Of a DNA stretch of 55,238 nucleotides, positions 43,606 to 51,959 are shown in pieces (the stretch's first letter is position 1; each line of letters opens with the position of its first letter). The notes under the pieces are model-generated. The model saw nothing but the letters and a program-made list of their open reading frames with translations. It had not been told where the DNA came from and did not search any database. Location of the stretch: the NCBI GenBank assembly GCA_945883455.1, contig CAMCXJ010000001.1, positions 1-55,238 on the forward strand. Direction: 5' to 3'. The stretch is from Prosthecobacter debontii (GTDB taxonomy: Bacteria > Verrucomicrobiota > Verrucomicrobiia > Verrucomicrobiales > Akkermansiaceae). Made by a program: the position numbers and the translations under genes.

Positions 43606-43926
43606 ATGAAAGCCACTTTTGATATTCCCGATGATCTTTACCGACAGGTAAAGACTCGGAGCGCGATGGAAGGGCGTCCGCTGCGTTCGGTGGCCGTGGA
43701 GCTTTTCCAAAATTGGCTTTCGGGCAGCCATCACGAGAATATGCCCATTACAAATCACGTGCCTGCTGACCACGCGCCGACACGCTTCGATAGCGCCCCT
43801 TGGAGGGGGATCATCCGCCCTTACGTCAAGCCCGGCATGAGCCATGATCTCGATGAAATGAAAGAGTCCATCTCTCTTGGCTGGAGCAAGGAAGCCGCAG
43901 CCAAACTCAAACCCTCGGGAGTCTGA
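43606..43926 (+). CDS. VapB-like ribbon-helix-helix antitoxin
   Basis: 106 residues. The N-terminus (MKATFDIPDDLYRQVKTRSAMEGRPLRSVAVELFQNWL) is a ribbon-helix-helix DNA-binding domain; the C-terminus is a disordered antitoxin tail. It is followed after 2 bp by a PIN-domain toxin. A short inverted repeat (AGCTT/AAGCT, 43569-43590) and a possible -35/-10 pair (TTGATG, TAAACT) lie just upstream and may be the autoregulated promoter. The pair lies between glgB and a methyltransferase gene on the opposite strand. Confidence 0.82.
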   Translation: MKATFDIPDDLYRQVKTRSAMEGRPLRSVAVELFQNWLSGSHHENMPITNHVPADHAPTRFDSAPWRGIIRPYVKPGMSHDLDEMKESISLGWSKEAAAKLKPSGV

Positions 43927-43928
43927 CG

Positions 43929-44333
43929 ATGGAATCATACCATCTGGACACTTCCGTGGTCATGCGCCTGTTGGTGCAGGAGCCAGCGAATCAATACACC
44001 CGTGCCGCAGGCTTTCTGGAGGAAAAGCTCGTGGCGGGAGCCAGCGCCTTTGTCTGCGATTTGACTCTGGCTGAAGCCTATTTCGCCTTGCAGTCCTTCT
44101 ATGGAGTTCCCAAGGCAAAAGCCCTCGAATTGCTGGCTGGATTCATCAACACCCCCGGGATTATCCCATCGAGCCATGCCCGCTCGATTCTTGCGCTGCC
44201 CAATCTCGCGTCAGCCAAACCCGGTTTTGCGGATCGTTTGATCCATGGCTCCGCCGTCACCGCTGGTCAGCGCTTGGTTACTTTTGAGAAAGCTGCCAGG
44301 AACCTGGCTGGGACGATTGTCCTTGGGGTTTGA
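43929..44333 (+). CDS. vapC: VapC-like PIN-domain toxin
   Basis: 134 residues. The PIN fold acidic residues are visible: Asp in YHLDTSVVMRLL near the start, Glu in LTLAEAYFALQSF, and Asp in GFADRLIHGSA, followed by the typical strand RLVTFEKAARNL. VapC toxins are Mg-dependent ribonucleases that cut tRNA or rRNA. The start ATG sits 2 nt after the antitoxin stop, consistent with coupled translation. Confidence 0.9.
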   Translation: MESYHLDTSVVMRLLVQEPANQYTRAAGFLEEKLVAGASAFVCDLTLAEAYFALQSFYGVPKAKALELLAGFINTPGIIPSSHARSILALPNLASAKPGFADRLIHGSAVTAGQRLVTFEKAARNLAGTIVLGV

Positions 44334-44418
44334 GGAACCACCTCAAGAAAATAAATAAGCTTGTCCAAGGTGATGCGGTGATCGGTGTGCTCAATTTGGT
44401 TCCACACGAAAACCCACC

Positions 44419-45261
44419 CTACCAAGCCACAAAAGCCCCCCATTCCAGCACGGATCCTTCCCGCCATGCGAGGCGTTGGCCGAGTGAGGTGGCGAAGCTT
44501 TCCAATAGCGCGGCGGGGACTCCCTGAGCCAAGAGTTGGTCATGGTTCGACTCGATCTGTGAGCGCATGCGGCGGAAGTTTTCGTGGAGATGCGGTGTCC
44601 GGTTGATGTGTTCGGTTTTCGTGAAACCGGCTGCTGTTAGATCGCGGAGATGATCTTGGGCGGTGCTTAGCCTGGTGATGGTGTTCACGTTGCTGAAGAC
44701 CTTGGCCTCGTGGGTCGGTGCGGTTTCGGAAAGCAGGATGTCGGAGAAAACCAAGACGCCGCCGGGGCGGAGGACGCGCCGGATTTCGCGGAGCGCGGCG
44801 GGCTTGTCGGTGGCGTGGCACAGCGCCTCTTGGCTCCATGCGAGATCGAATTTTCCGCTCCAATCTTCCGGGAGTTTCTCGAACGATCCCGTCCATGTCC
44901 GGATCTGATCGTGTATGCCGAGTTCGGTGGCGAGGGTTTCGTTCTCGCGGTGGTGGTGTGCGCAGAGATCGACGCAGGTGACGGTGGCGGCGGTTTGTTG
45001 CGCGAGAAAATGCGCCGAGCCTCCGGGACCCGAACCGAGGTCGATGATTTGCTTTGGCGGAAATGTTCCGGATTTTCGCAGCGCGATTTCCAGAAGTCGG
45101 CGCGTGGCGTTTTCCGTGGCCTGCCGCATCGATGTACTAGAATCTTCGTAGATGCCGTAGTGGATGACAGGTGCGCCATCGCCCATGACAGTGCGGTAGA
45201 AGGCGGTGCCGACCCCGGCGGAGTATTGTGTGAGGATGCCGCGGTGGTGGTCGGTGGTCAT
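44419..45261 (-). CDS. SAM-dependent methyltransferase, UbiE/N-methyltransferase-like
   Basis: 280 residues, class I Rossmann methyltransferase. An N-terminal VIHYGIYED segment, then motif I QIIDLGSGPGGSAHFLA, motif II VTCVDLCA, motif IV DLAWSQEALCHATDK and RVLRPGGVLVFSDIL. This pattern is shared with tocopherol C-methyltransferases, sarcosine/dimethylglycine N-methyltransferases and O-methyltransferases of natural-product pathways; the substrate cannot be decided. Its ATG overlaps the stop of the membrane-protein gene (ATGA at 45258-45261), making it the third member of a tightly coupled trio with the BAHD-like acyltransferase. Confidence 0.88.
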   Translation of the reverse strand: MTTDHHRGILTQYSAGVGTAFYRTVMGDGAPVIHYGIYEDSSTSMRQATENATRRLLEIALRKSGTFPPKQIIDLGSGPGGSAHFLAQQTAATVTCVDLCAHHHRENETLATELGIHDQIRTWTGSFEKLPEDWSGKFDLAWSQEALCHATDKPAALREIRRVLRPGGVLVFSDILLSETAPTHEAKVFSNVNTITRLSTAQDHLRDLTAAGFTKTEHINRTPHLHENFRRMRSQIESNHDQLLAQGVPAALLESFATSLGQRLAWREGSVLEWGAFVAW

Positions 45262-46922
45262 GTGGGGATTTTCTTGAGCGGGATGCGGCCGAGAACGCTG
45301 TTTTCCAAGAGGATCATTTCGTCGCGGTGGAGGAAGGTTTTCGTGCGGCGAACGGTGACGGCGGCGATGGGTTCGTCAAAGCGGAAAAGCGGCAGGGCGG
45401 GTTCGACGAGCGGGCAGATGTCGGGTGCGAGGTCTTCGCCGGGGAAATGCGGCCAGCGGAGGATGGGGCGGAGACGATGGTCAGCGATCATGCGGTTCAT
45501 GCCTTGGAATACATCATGAAAGGGAGCGGCGGCGGCTGGCATTTCCTCCCACACGGGAGGTGGTGCGGGGAGTGCGATTTTTTCCGCATCATTCATCAGG
45601 CCGAATAGGAAATCGCGATCCTCGCGGTGGATGGTCAGCCCCCAGACGCCGGTGCGTGCGAAGGCGCGGTCTTGCGGGATCGCGGGGTCGAGGCCGGGGT
45701 GCGCGCCGAGGATCATGAGATGGGTGTGGATGTCGGTAAGCGCGGTGTCGTGGGGGGAAAGCTTGGGCACGGGGAACGCGAAGGTTTTTCCGGAAACCGT
45801 TTCCACGGTGTAGGAATACATCCGCATCAGCGGCGTGTCCCACCATGCCATGAGGTGATCCGCCGCGTCGGCGAGCTTGCTTTTCGCGCCGGAGTTCCCT
45901 TCCGCGAGGATCCCGCGCCGCAGCCATGCGATCCAGCACGCCGCTGCCGGAATCGCGATCACACAGGCGGCTACGAGCTCTATTTGAAAAACTTCCGAAG
46001 TGTCGTGGCAAAGGATGAAACCGAGCACGGCGAGGTGGTTCACGACATATTGGTAGGAGCAAAGGCCGGTGAGCGCGAAGACCGCGAGATGAAACAGGAT
46101 CGTCGCGCCAAGCAACAAGGCGGCGAACCGCGCATCGGCCAGAAAAAACAGCCACGCCATTTCCAAAACCCACGCGCCGCCGCAGATCGAGACGCGATGC
46201 ATTGCCATCCAGTGCGCCTGTTTCATCACGACCTCCCGGCTCCTGCCGAACTTCCAGCCGCGCAACCAAGCGTTCGCTGTGAGGCACTCGACACGGTTTT
46301 CCGAAATCCACGACCACCAGCGAGAGCCGAGCGCGGATTTCGCCAACGCGTGGTTCACGTAGGTGGATGCTTGGAATCCTAGCAGCGCTGCGAGCGCGAT
46401 TTCGCCGAAGTTTTCCCAATCCTCTCCCGCGATGCACAGCCCTCCGAACAGCGCGAGCGCGGCGGCGACGAGGCTGAGCGAGGCGCGGACGAATTCGAAG
46501 CCGAGGAGGTTCGAGTAGCCCGGCCCGAGCAGGAACGAGGCCACGGTGTATTGCAGGCAACCGCACGCGACGAGGCACGGATAGACGAAGGCCGGTGAGA
46601 AATAAACGCCCACGACCAGCGCGAAAACGACCAGCCGATCCATGATGAACATGGCGCAGCCGAAGCGCCCGATGGCACCCAGCGCGAGCAAAGCGGCGAG
46701 CATCGCGGACATGACTTGTAGTGCTGGAAATTTATCCCACGACAATCCCACCACTGGGAAAACGAAAGCGAGATGCGCGATCCACAGCAGCGGACGGCTC
46801 AGCAGGGTGAGGATGGCGCTGCTTGCGAGAAATTTTCCGGAAGTCCCGTTCGTCCAGCACATCCGGTAGAGACCCAGCGATGCCGCACGACCCAAGAAGA
46901 ACAGCAGGAGAAAGGCGGTCAT
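45258..46922 (-). CDS. Polytopic membrane protein with soluble C-terminal domain, unrecognised
   Basis: 554 residues from ATG 46922, a start fixed by a 4-base overlap with the BAHD-like gene (the open frame continues 7 codons upstream, inside that gene). Residues 1-350 contain about nine hydrophobic helices (FLLLFFLGRAASLGLY, LVVFALVVGVYFSPAF, ALLLGATILFHLAVFALTGL). The remaining ~200 residues are soluble, with DIHTHLMILGAHPG, WGLTIHREDRDFLFGLM and Pro-rich segments. The helix arrangement faintly recalls HTTM/gamma-carboxylase-like membrane domains, but I cannot claim the family. Its place between an acyltransferase and a methyltransferase suggests a shared pathway, perhaps on a membrane-bound substrate. 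Confidence 0.78.
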   Translation of the reverse strand: MTAFLLLFFLGRAASLGLYRMCWTNGTSGKFLASSAILTLLSRPLLWIAHLAFVFPVVGLSWDKFPALQVMSAMLAALLALGAIGRFGCAMFIMDRLVVFALVVGVYFSPAFVYPCLVACGCLQYTVASFLLGPGYSNLLGFEFVRASLSLVAAALALFGGLCIAGEDWENFGEIALAALLGFQASTYVNHALAKSALGSRWWSWISENRVECLTANAWLRGWKFGRSREVVMKQAHWMAMHRVSICGGAWVLEMAWLFFLADARFAALLLGATILFHLAVFALTGLCSYQYVVNHLAVLGFILCHDTSEVFQIELVAACVIAIPAAACWIAWLRRGILAEGNSGAKSKLADAADHLMAWWDTPLMRMYSYTVETVSGKTFAFPVPKLSPHDTALTDIHTHLMILGAHPGLDPAIPQDRAFARTGVWGLTIHREDRDFLFGLMNDAEKIALPAPPPVWEEMPAAAAPFHDVFQGMNRMIADHRLRPILRWPHFPGEDLAPDICPLVEPALPLFRFDEPIAAVTVRRTKTFLHRDEMILLENSVLGRIPLKKIPT

Positions 46923-48076
46923 GATTTCGCTCCCCGGCACCAAGGCGATGGTTCAAGGCCCGCCTCGTTGCATTTTTCCAACAGCACATCGCCCAAGCAA
47001 TCCGGCAGGCAGGTCTCAATGAGGAAGCGCGAGGTGTCCGGTGTGAGCGAGATGCGCAGGCCGGAGGAGTTCCGCGAAAGCAGGATCGCGTATCCCGGCA
47101 GGCCAGTGCCGAAGTCCGTTCCGGTCACGGCATGGGGCACAAGGTTGAGCTGGAGCGCGTGGCTCTTCCAGACCAGAGGTCGCCCGCGCGATTCGGCGAG
47201 CTTGATGCGTCGGTGGGTGTCTGCGATGCGTTGAAAGCCCGCTCGTGTGGCCGTGGCTTTGAGTTGCTTGGTGAGTTCGTCGGCGCGGTTCGCGAAATGG
47301 AGATAACAGCCGACATTGCCGGTGTAGGTCGCGGGGATGCCGTTCAGTCCTCGCGGATCGCACCACAGCGCGACTTCCGGGAAATGCGATTCCAGCGCCG
47401 CGCAAAGCCATGCCGCCAGTCTCAGCCGTGAGTCGAGCAGTGTTGTGGCTTGGAAATGCCCGCGCACGTTTTCCAAAGGGATCGCAAAGAGGGTGGGGGA
47501 GGAACGCGCCAGAGAATCCTCTTGTGTCGCGCCCTCCGCCTCACGGTATCCGTGCGGAGCTTTGTCCTCGCCATCGAGTTTCGTGCCGAAAGCATGGCAC
47601 CGCTCGTGGAAAAGCGCCGGAGTTGCGACGCCTCGCCTCGCCGCCGTGCACTCGTTGATGAAAAGCGCCAGTCCGGTGCCATCCACCGCCGCGTGCGAAA
47701 CACGGATGCCCAGCACGCTGAGATCCGTTTCCTGGAAACGCGTCCAACGCGCCGCAAAAAGCGTATCGGCGCGGCCTTCCGGGATGAATGTGGCGGACTG
47801 GCTGGCGAGCGCCATTTCCTCCAGATTGCGAATCCCCATCGCTCCCGGTAACTCCACTGTTTCCAAAGCGAACACGCCCACCGATGGCACGATGCGCATC
47901 CCCTCCAGCTTTCCGATCAGGTGGGGAAACGCGCCCAGCCCTCTCTCCAGCGCCGCCGCACAATGCTCTGCCGCGAGCTCACCCCGGTATCCCATCACCA
48001 GCTCGATGTCTGTGGGCAACAGGTCGTCCACTGACAAATCCAGCGGTTCGAAGTCCGTTGTCGCGCTGCGGGGCAT
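46919..48076 (-). CDS. BAHD-like acyltransferase (HXXXD-type)
   Basis: 385 residues. The three BAHD family marks are in order: HxxxD as VSHAAVDGTGLALFIN (His128, Asp132), DPRGLNGIPATYTGNVGCYL (about 240-260, the D.R...P..Y.GN block) and a DFGWG-like TDFGTGLPGYAILL (321-325, with Thr for Trp). In plants and fungi these enzymes transfer acyl groups from CoA to alcohols or amines; they are uncommon in bacteria. The related condensation domains share HHxxxDG but lack the last block. It starts 59 bp after the phosphorylase-like gene and overlaps the membrane-protein gene by 4 bp. Substrates unknown. Confidence 0.75.
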   Translation of the reverse strand: MPRSATTDFEPLDLSVDDLLPTDIELVMGYRGELAAEHCAAALERGLGAFPHLIGKLEGMRIVPSVGVFALETVELPGAMGIRNLEEMALASQSATFIPEGRADTLFAARWTRFQETDLSVLGIRVSHAAVDGTGLALFINECTAARRGVATPALFHERCHAFGTKLDGEDKAPHGYREAEGATQEDSLARSSPTLFAIPLENVRGHFQATTLLDSRLRLAAWLCAALESHFPEVALWCDPRGLNGIPATYTGNVGCYLHFANRADELTKQLKATATRAGFQRIADTHRRIKLAESRGRPLVWKSHALQLNLVPHAVTGTDFGTGLPGYAILLSRNSSGLRISLTPDTSRFLIETCLPDCLGDVLLEKCNEAGLEPSPWCRGAKS

Positions 48077-48135
48077 GACAATGATTTATCCACCGACGCT
48101 TGTGGTGTCGATAGGCAAGCAGGTTCCAGCTAACC

Positions 48136-49800
48136 TCACACATACATCTTCTCATAATACTCCGCCGCCATGCGGTCGGAGTCGAAGAAGGGGACGACGT
48201 CATTCATGGAGTTGAAGACGATGCGCGCCCAGTCGTCGGGCTTGCCGTAGTAGAGGGGCAGGATTTCCCCGCGGAGCTTGGCGTAAAATCCGAGCATGTC
48301 CTGCCTGTCGCGCTCTTCGGGATCGAGGATCGGATCGGGCGTGGGGATGATGAAGCTGTTCTCACTATCTTTCGCGAACTCGCAGATCCAGCCGTCGTAG
48401 GTGGAGAGGTTGACCGACCCGTTCATCGCGGCGGTCATGCCGGAGGTGCCGGAGGCCTCGCGGGTGACGACCGGGTTGTTCAGCCACACATCGGAGCCGT
48501 TCTTCAGGAAACGGGATAGCTCCAGTTCATATCCGGTGAGGACGGTGGCGTTCGGGTAATCCTTGGTGAGGCGGATGAGGGAGTCAAAGGTTTCGATCGC
48601 GGAGTAATCGAAGGGATAGGGTTTCCCGGCCCAGATGATTTGCACGGGATGCTTGTTGTCGTTGAGCATTTCCCGGAACAGGCGGATGTCGCGGGTAATG
48701 AGATTCGGGCGCTTGTAACCGGCGAAGCGCCGCGCCCAGACGATGGTGAGGACGTGGGGATCGAACAGCTTGCCCGTCTGGTCGGCGACGACGCGGAACA
48801 GCCTTTCCTTGAGTTCGCGCTTGCGGTGGCGGAGTGTGCTGATGTCGTTTTCCGTGCGTGCGTTTTCCAACCCGTGATCCGCCCAGTATTTCTTGTTCTG
48901 GGCGTTGGTGATGTGGGTGATCTCGCAGATGTCCGGCTCGTGGCTCCACATCCTGCGGGAAACTTCGCCGTGGAGCTTCGAGACACCGTTCGCCCTTTTA
49001 GCAAGCCTCAGCGCCGCAAGGGAGTGGTTGAACTCCTCGCCCTGGATGCCGGTGATGTCGCGCACCTCCTCCTCCGGCACATCGCTGAAAAACGTGAAGT
49101 TCCGGAGCAGGCTGAAATCGGTCTTCTCGTTTCCCGCCTCCTCCGGGGTGTGGGTGGTGAAGACCAGCCGTTTCCTCACCTCCTCCGCGCTGCCATGCTT
49201 CTTATAAAGATGGAACGCCGCCGAGAGGCCATGCGCTTCGTTGAGGTGCCAGATCTCGGGATCGACGCCGAGTTCATCGAGCAGCTTCGCCCCACCCGAG
49301 CCGAGGATGATGTATTGGGCGATGCGGCGCAACGGGTCGTTGTCGTAGAGGCGGTGCGTGATCGCACGGGAGAGGGCGTCGTTTTCCTCGATGTCGGTGG
49401 TCAGGAAAAACATCGGCACGGTCCCGAAGATATCGCCGGGGAGGAAAACGGCTTTCACCCAAACCGGGTGGCCGTGGACGGGTACTGTAAAACGGATGCC
49501 CGTGTCCTGGAGGAAGGAATAGGTATTTTTCCGGAACTGCACCGCGAGCTCGCCGTCCTCGCCGCGCACCTGGTTGTAGTATCCGTATGTCCAGAGAATG
49601 CCGATGCCGGTGAGGTTCTGGCGGAGGTCGGAGGCGGAGCGCATGTGGGAACCCGCCAGAAAACCGAGGCCGCCCGAATAGATCTTGAAGCTCTGGTCGA
49701 TGGCGAACTCGCAGGAGAAATAGGCCGCGCTCGTCGAGAACTTCGGATCGATCTCGTAGCGAGGGGCGAATGGGGCGGGAAGAAACGATTTTATGGACAT
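48136..49800 (-). CDS. glgP: Alpha-glucan phosphorylase-like GT35 protein lacking the PLP lysine
   Basis: About 555 residues from ATG 49800 (the frame is open 24 codons further, not family-like). Recognised by AYFSCEFAIDQSFKIYSGGLGFLAGSH, WHLNEAHGLSAAF, TTHTPEEAGNEKTDF, WARRFAGYKRPNLI and EASGTSGMTAAMNGSVNLSTYDGW. In glycogen phosphorylases the residue after GTSGM is the Lys that binds pyridoxal phosphate; here it is Thr456 (codon ACC). Without PLP, ordinary phosphorolysis is not expected; it may be a different glucan transferase or a regulatory relative. It is also shorter than most short-type phosphorylases. With glgB it points to glucan metabolism, but the reaction is uncertain. Confidence 0.8.
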   Translation of the reverse strand: MSIKSFLPAPFAPRYEIDPKFSTSAAYFSCEFAIDQSFKIYSGGLGFLAGSHMRSASDLRQNLTGIGILWTYGYYNQVRGEDGELAVQFRKNTYSFLQDTGIRFTVPVHGHPVWVKAVFLPGDIFGTVPMFFLTTDIEENDALSRAITHRLYDNDPLRRIAQYIILGSGGAKLLDELGVDPEIWHLNEAHGLSAAFHLYKKHGSAEEVRKRLVFTTHTPEEAGNEKTDFSLLRNFTFFSDVPEEEVRDITGIQGEEFNHSLAALRLAKRANGVSKLHGEVSRRMWSHEPDICEITHITNAQNKKYWADHGLENARTENDISTLRHRKRELKERLFRVVADQTGKLFDPHVLTIVWARRFAGYKRPNLITRDIRLFREMLNDNKHPVQIIWAGKPYPFDYSAIETFDSLIRLTKDYPNATVLTGYELELSRFLKNGSDVWLNNPVVTREASGTSGMTAAMNGSVNLSTYDGWICEFAKDSENSFIIPTPDPILDPEERDRQDMLGFYAKLRGEILPLYYGKPDDWARIVFNSMNDVVPFFDSDRMAAEYYEKMYV

Positions 49801-49875
49801 GGGGGGAGTCTTTGGAAAAGCGGAGACCACGGAGTCTTCAGTCCTTGCTCCGCAATGCGTATTCCATACCAACTT

Positions 49876-51066
49876 TCAGGAAAGCGAAGGAACCCCGACG
49901 GCGATATCGCTCTCGGCGGAGTAATCGACCCCATCCAGCCCGAAGCCGAACAGTTTCAGGAAACCTTTCTGGTATCCCTCATAATCGGCGAGTTCGGAAA
50001 GATTCCCGGTGGCGACCTCTTCCCAGCGTTTACCGACGATGCTTTGGATCTCAGGGGACATTTCCCAATCGTCGATACGGATGCGCCCGGCCTCATCGGG
50101 TTGCGCGAGGCCGTTGCAAAGCCTTTCGCGCAGCATGCGATCCATCTGCTCGATCGTGTCCTCGTGGTTGCCCGCGTCCTTCATCGCCTTGTAGAGGAGT
50201 GAAATGTAGAGCGGCACCACCGGGATCGCGGAGCTGGCCTGCGTGACCAGCGCCTTGTTCACGGAAACCCACGCCTTGCCGGAAATGGCGGCCAGTTTCC
50301 CGTCGAGAGCTTTCTGCGCCCTTTCCAGATCTTCTTTCGCCTTGCCGATGGTCCCGTTCTTGTAAATCGGCCACGTGACCTCAGGGCCGATGTAGGAATA
50401 CGCTACGGTCTTCACCTCCTCGGCCAGCACGCCGGCTTTCAGCAGGGCGTCGATCCACAGTTCCCAGTCCTCGCCGCCCATCACCTTCACCGTCTGGTCG
50501 ATGTCGTCGCCCTCGGCGGGCGGGATGGTGACTTCCTCCACCGCGCCGGTGCCGGTGTTGAGGGTCTTGTTGGTGTAAACTTCGCCGATGGGTTTCAGGC
50601 AGGATTTGTAAACCTCGCCGGTTTTTGGATCCGTGCGGCGCGGGGAGGCGAGGCTGTAGATCACCAGATCCACTTGGCCGAGGTCTTCCTTTATGGCCGC
50701 GATCACCTCGGCCTTCACTTCGTCCGAAAAGGCATCGCCGTTGAAGGACCGCGCATAAAGCCCTGCGGCCTTCGCCTCGCGCTCGAAGGCGACCGTGTTA
50801 TACCAGCCGGCCGTTGCCGTCTTGTCCTCCGTGCCCGGCCTTTCGAAAAACACGCCCACCGTGGCCGCGTTGCATCCGAAAGCGGCTGCGATCCGTGAGG
50901 ACAGGCCGTAGCCGGTCGAGGAGCCGATCACGAGAACCTTCTTCGGCCCGCCGTGGATCGGTCCGCGCCCTTTCACGACCGCGATCTGCTCTGCGACGTG
51001 CTTCGCGCACCCTTCCGGATGGGCTGTGGTGCAAATGAATCCGCGGATTTTTGGTGAAACAATCAT
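49876..51066 (-). CDS. fabV: Trans-2-enoyl-CoA/ACP reductase FabV
   Basis: 396 residues from ATG 51066 (MIVSPKIRGFICTTAHPEGC), the usual FabV N-terminus; the open frame before it is not part of the protein. Seen: the nucleotide motif KVLVIGSSTGYGLSSRIAAAF, the acidic coenzyme-binding FFERPGTEDKTATAGWYN, LVIYSLASPRRTDP, and the catalytic Tyr-x8-Lys stretch YSYIGPEVTWPIYKNG followed by GKAK. It reduces enoyl-ACP or enoyl-CoA with NADH in fatty-acid synthesis and resists triclosan. It is the first of five same-strand genes and lies 75 bp before the phosphorylase-like gene. Confidence 0.95.
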   Translation of the reverse strand: MIVSPKIRGFICTTAHPEGCAKHVAEQIAVVKGRGPIHGGPKKVLVIGSSTGYGLSSRIAAAFGCNAATVGVFFERPGTEDKTATAGWYNTVAFEREAKAAGLYARSFNGDAFSDEVKAEVIAAIKEDLGQVDLVIYSLASPRRTDPKTGEVYKSCLKPIGEVYTNKTLNTGTGAVEEVTIPPAEGDDIDQTVKVMGGEDWELWIDALLKAGVLAEEVKTVAYSYIGPEVTWPIYKNGTIGKAKEDLERAQKALDGKLAAISGKAWVSVNKALVTQASSAIPVVPLYISLLYKAMKDAGNHEDTIEQMDRMLRERLCNGLAQPDEAGRIRIDDWEMSPEIQSIVGKRWEEVATGNLSELADYEGYQKGFLKLFGFGLDGVDYSAESDIAVGVPSLS

Positions 51067-51177
51067 GATGCATCTGAAGCTATCTTCCACCACCCGCCGC
51101 GCAACCCTCAAAATCGCCGCGTTATGGAGTCCCATGTCGGGTTCCTACACTAGGGACGAGAAGAATTCGAACCACGG

Positions 51178-51489
51178 ATGAACAAGACTCTAACCATGAA
51201 CATTGTCGAGACGGATATCGAAATCTCCGCCGATGGAAGCGTGAAGCTGCTTTCACCCCTGCCTGCTTGGCTCAGGCCGGGGCGCGCCCATGCGGTGATG
51301 ACCTTTACAGCATTGGAGGACAGCAGTGCCAGAACCAAACGGCAGATGCCGGTCGCGACGCCCGAAATGCTCGCTAAACGTGTGGCTGCGTTTGAAGGAC
51401 TGCGCGAGCTGGGAGGGCTGGGCGACATGATTCCCGACCCGCTGGCGTGGCAGCGCGAAATGAGAGAGGAAAGCCCGCTTCATCACTGA
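51178..51489 (+). CDS. Small hypothetical protein, possible orphan antitoxin
   Basis: 103 residues. The N-terminal half (TDIEISADGSVKLLSPLPAWLRPGRAHAVMTF) is beta-rich, and the end DPLAWQREMREESPLHH resembles the tails of short antitoxins that accompany PIN toxins. No matching toxin follows on its strand; instead its stop overlaps by 7 bp the stop of a convergent DUF3368 PIN gene. It could be the remnant of a separate TA locus or a real antitoxin acting on that gene. A second Met at codon 7 is an alternative start. Confidence 0.55.
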   Translation: MNKTLTMNIVETDIEISADGSVKLLSPLPAWLRPGRAHAVMTFTALEDSSARTKRQMPVATPEMLAKRVAAFEGLRELGGLGDMIPDPLAWQREMREESPLHH

Positions 51490-51953
51490 AGCAATGCCAT
51501 TAACTCATCGGAAATCCAGAAGCCTGCGATGTCGCGAAGGTCTTGTGCGATGCCCGCCGGATCGCTGACAACGCCGCGTCTGCGGGCTTCGAGAAGAATG
51601 CCCACCAAGCCTGTGCAGGTAAGGCCGAGGCGCTTCGCGGCTTCACGACCCCGGCGTTCATCCATCAAAAGCACATCGGCAGAGCATTCGCGTGCGAGCA
51701 CGATGGCTTCGGATTCACCTGCGCCGAGGTCTTGGCGTAGCAGATGCACCAGCGGCCTGTCTTTGACCGTCTGCTGTTCAATCCAGGTTGCCGCCAAGAC
51801 TTCGGTCACACCTGCTTTCCCGGGATGGCTTGTCACGACCTCCTGCCAAACGGCATCGGGGATGATGAGTTTTCCAAACAGGTCGTGCAACAAATCCAGC
51901 CTGCCAATCCTGCACAACGCGATCAATGGTGATGAGTCAGCGACGACGATCAT
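51483..51953 (-). CDS. DUF3368-type PIN-domain toxin
   Basis: 156 residues. VVADSSPLIALCRIGRLDLLHDLFGKLIIPDAVWQEVV is the N-terminal DUF3368 signature with the first PIN Asp; GAGESEAIVLAREC carries the Glu, and LLMDERRGREAAKRLGL the other acidic residues. These are RNase-fold toxins paired with UPF0175 antitoxins, exactly as here: the antitoxin stop lies 6 bp upstream. The gene converges with the small gene at 51178-51489. Confidence 0.88.
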   Translation of the reverse strand: MIVVADSSPLIALCRIGRLDLLHDLFGKLIIPDAVWQEVVTSHPGKAGVTEVLAATWIEQQTVKDRPLVHLLRQDLGAGESEAIVLARECSADVLLMDERRGREAAKRLGLTCTGLVGILLEARRRGVVSDPAGIAQDLRDIAGFWISDELMALLQ

Positions 51954-51959
51954 GATGTG

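Noticed and set aside
48640..50202. 520-residue plus-strand open frame
   Set aside because: It is antisense to the phosphorylase-like gene and fabV, both clearly real on the minus strand.
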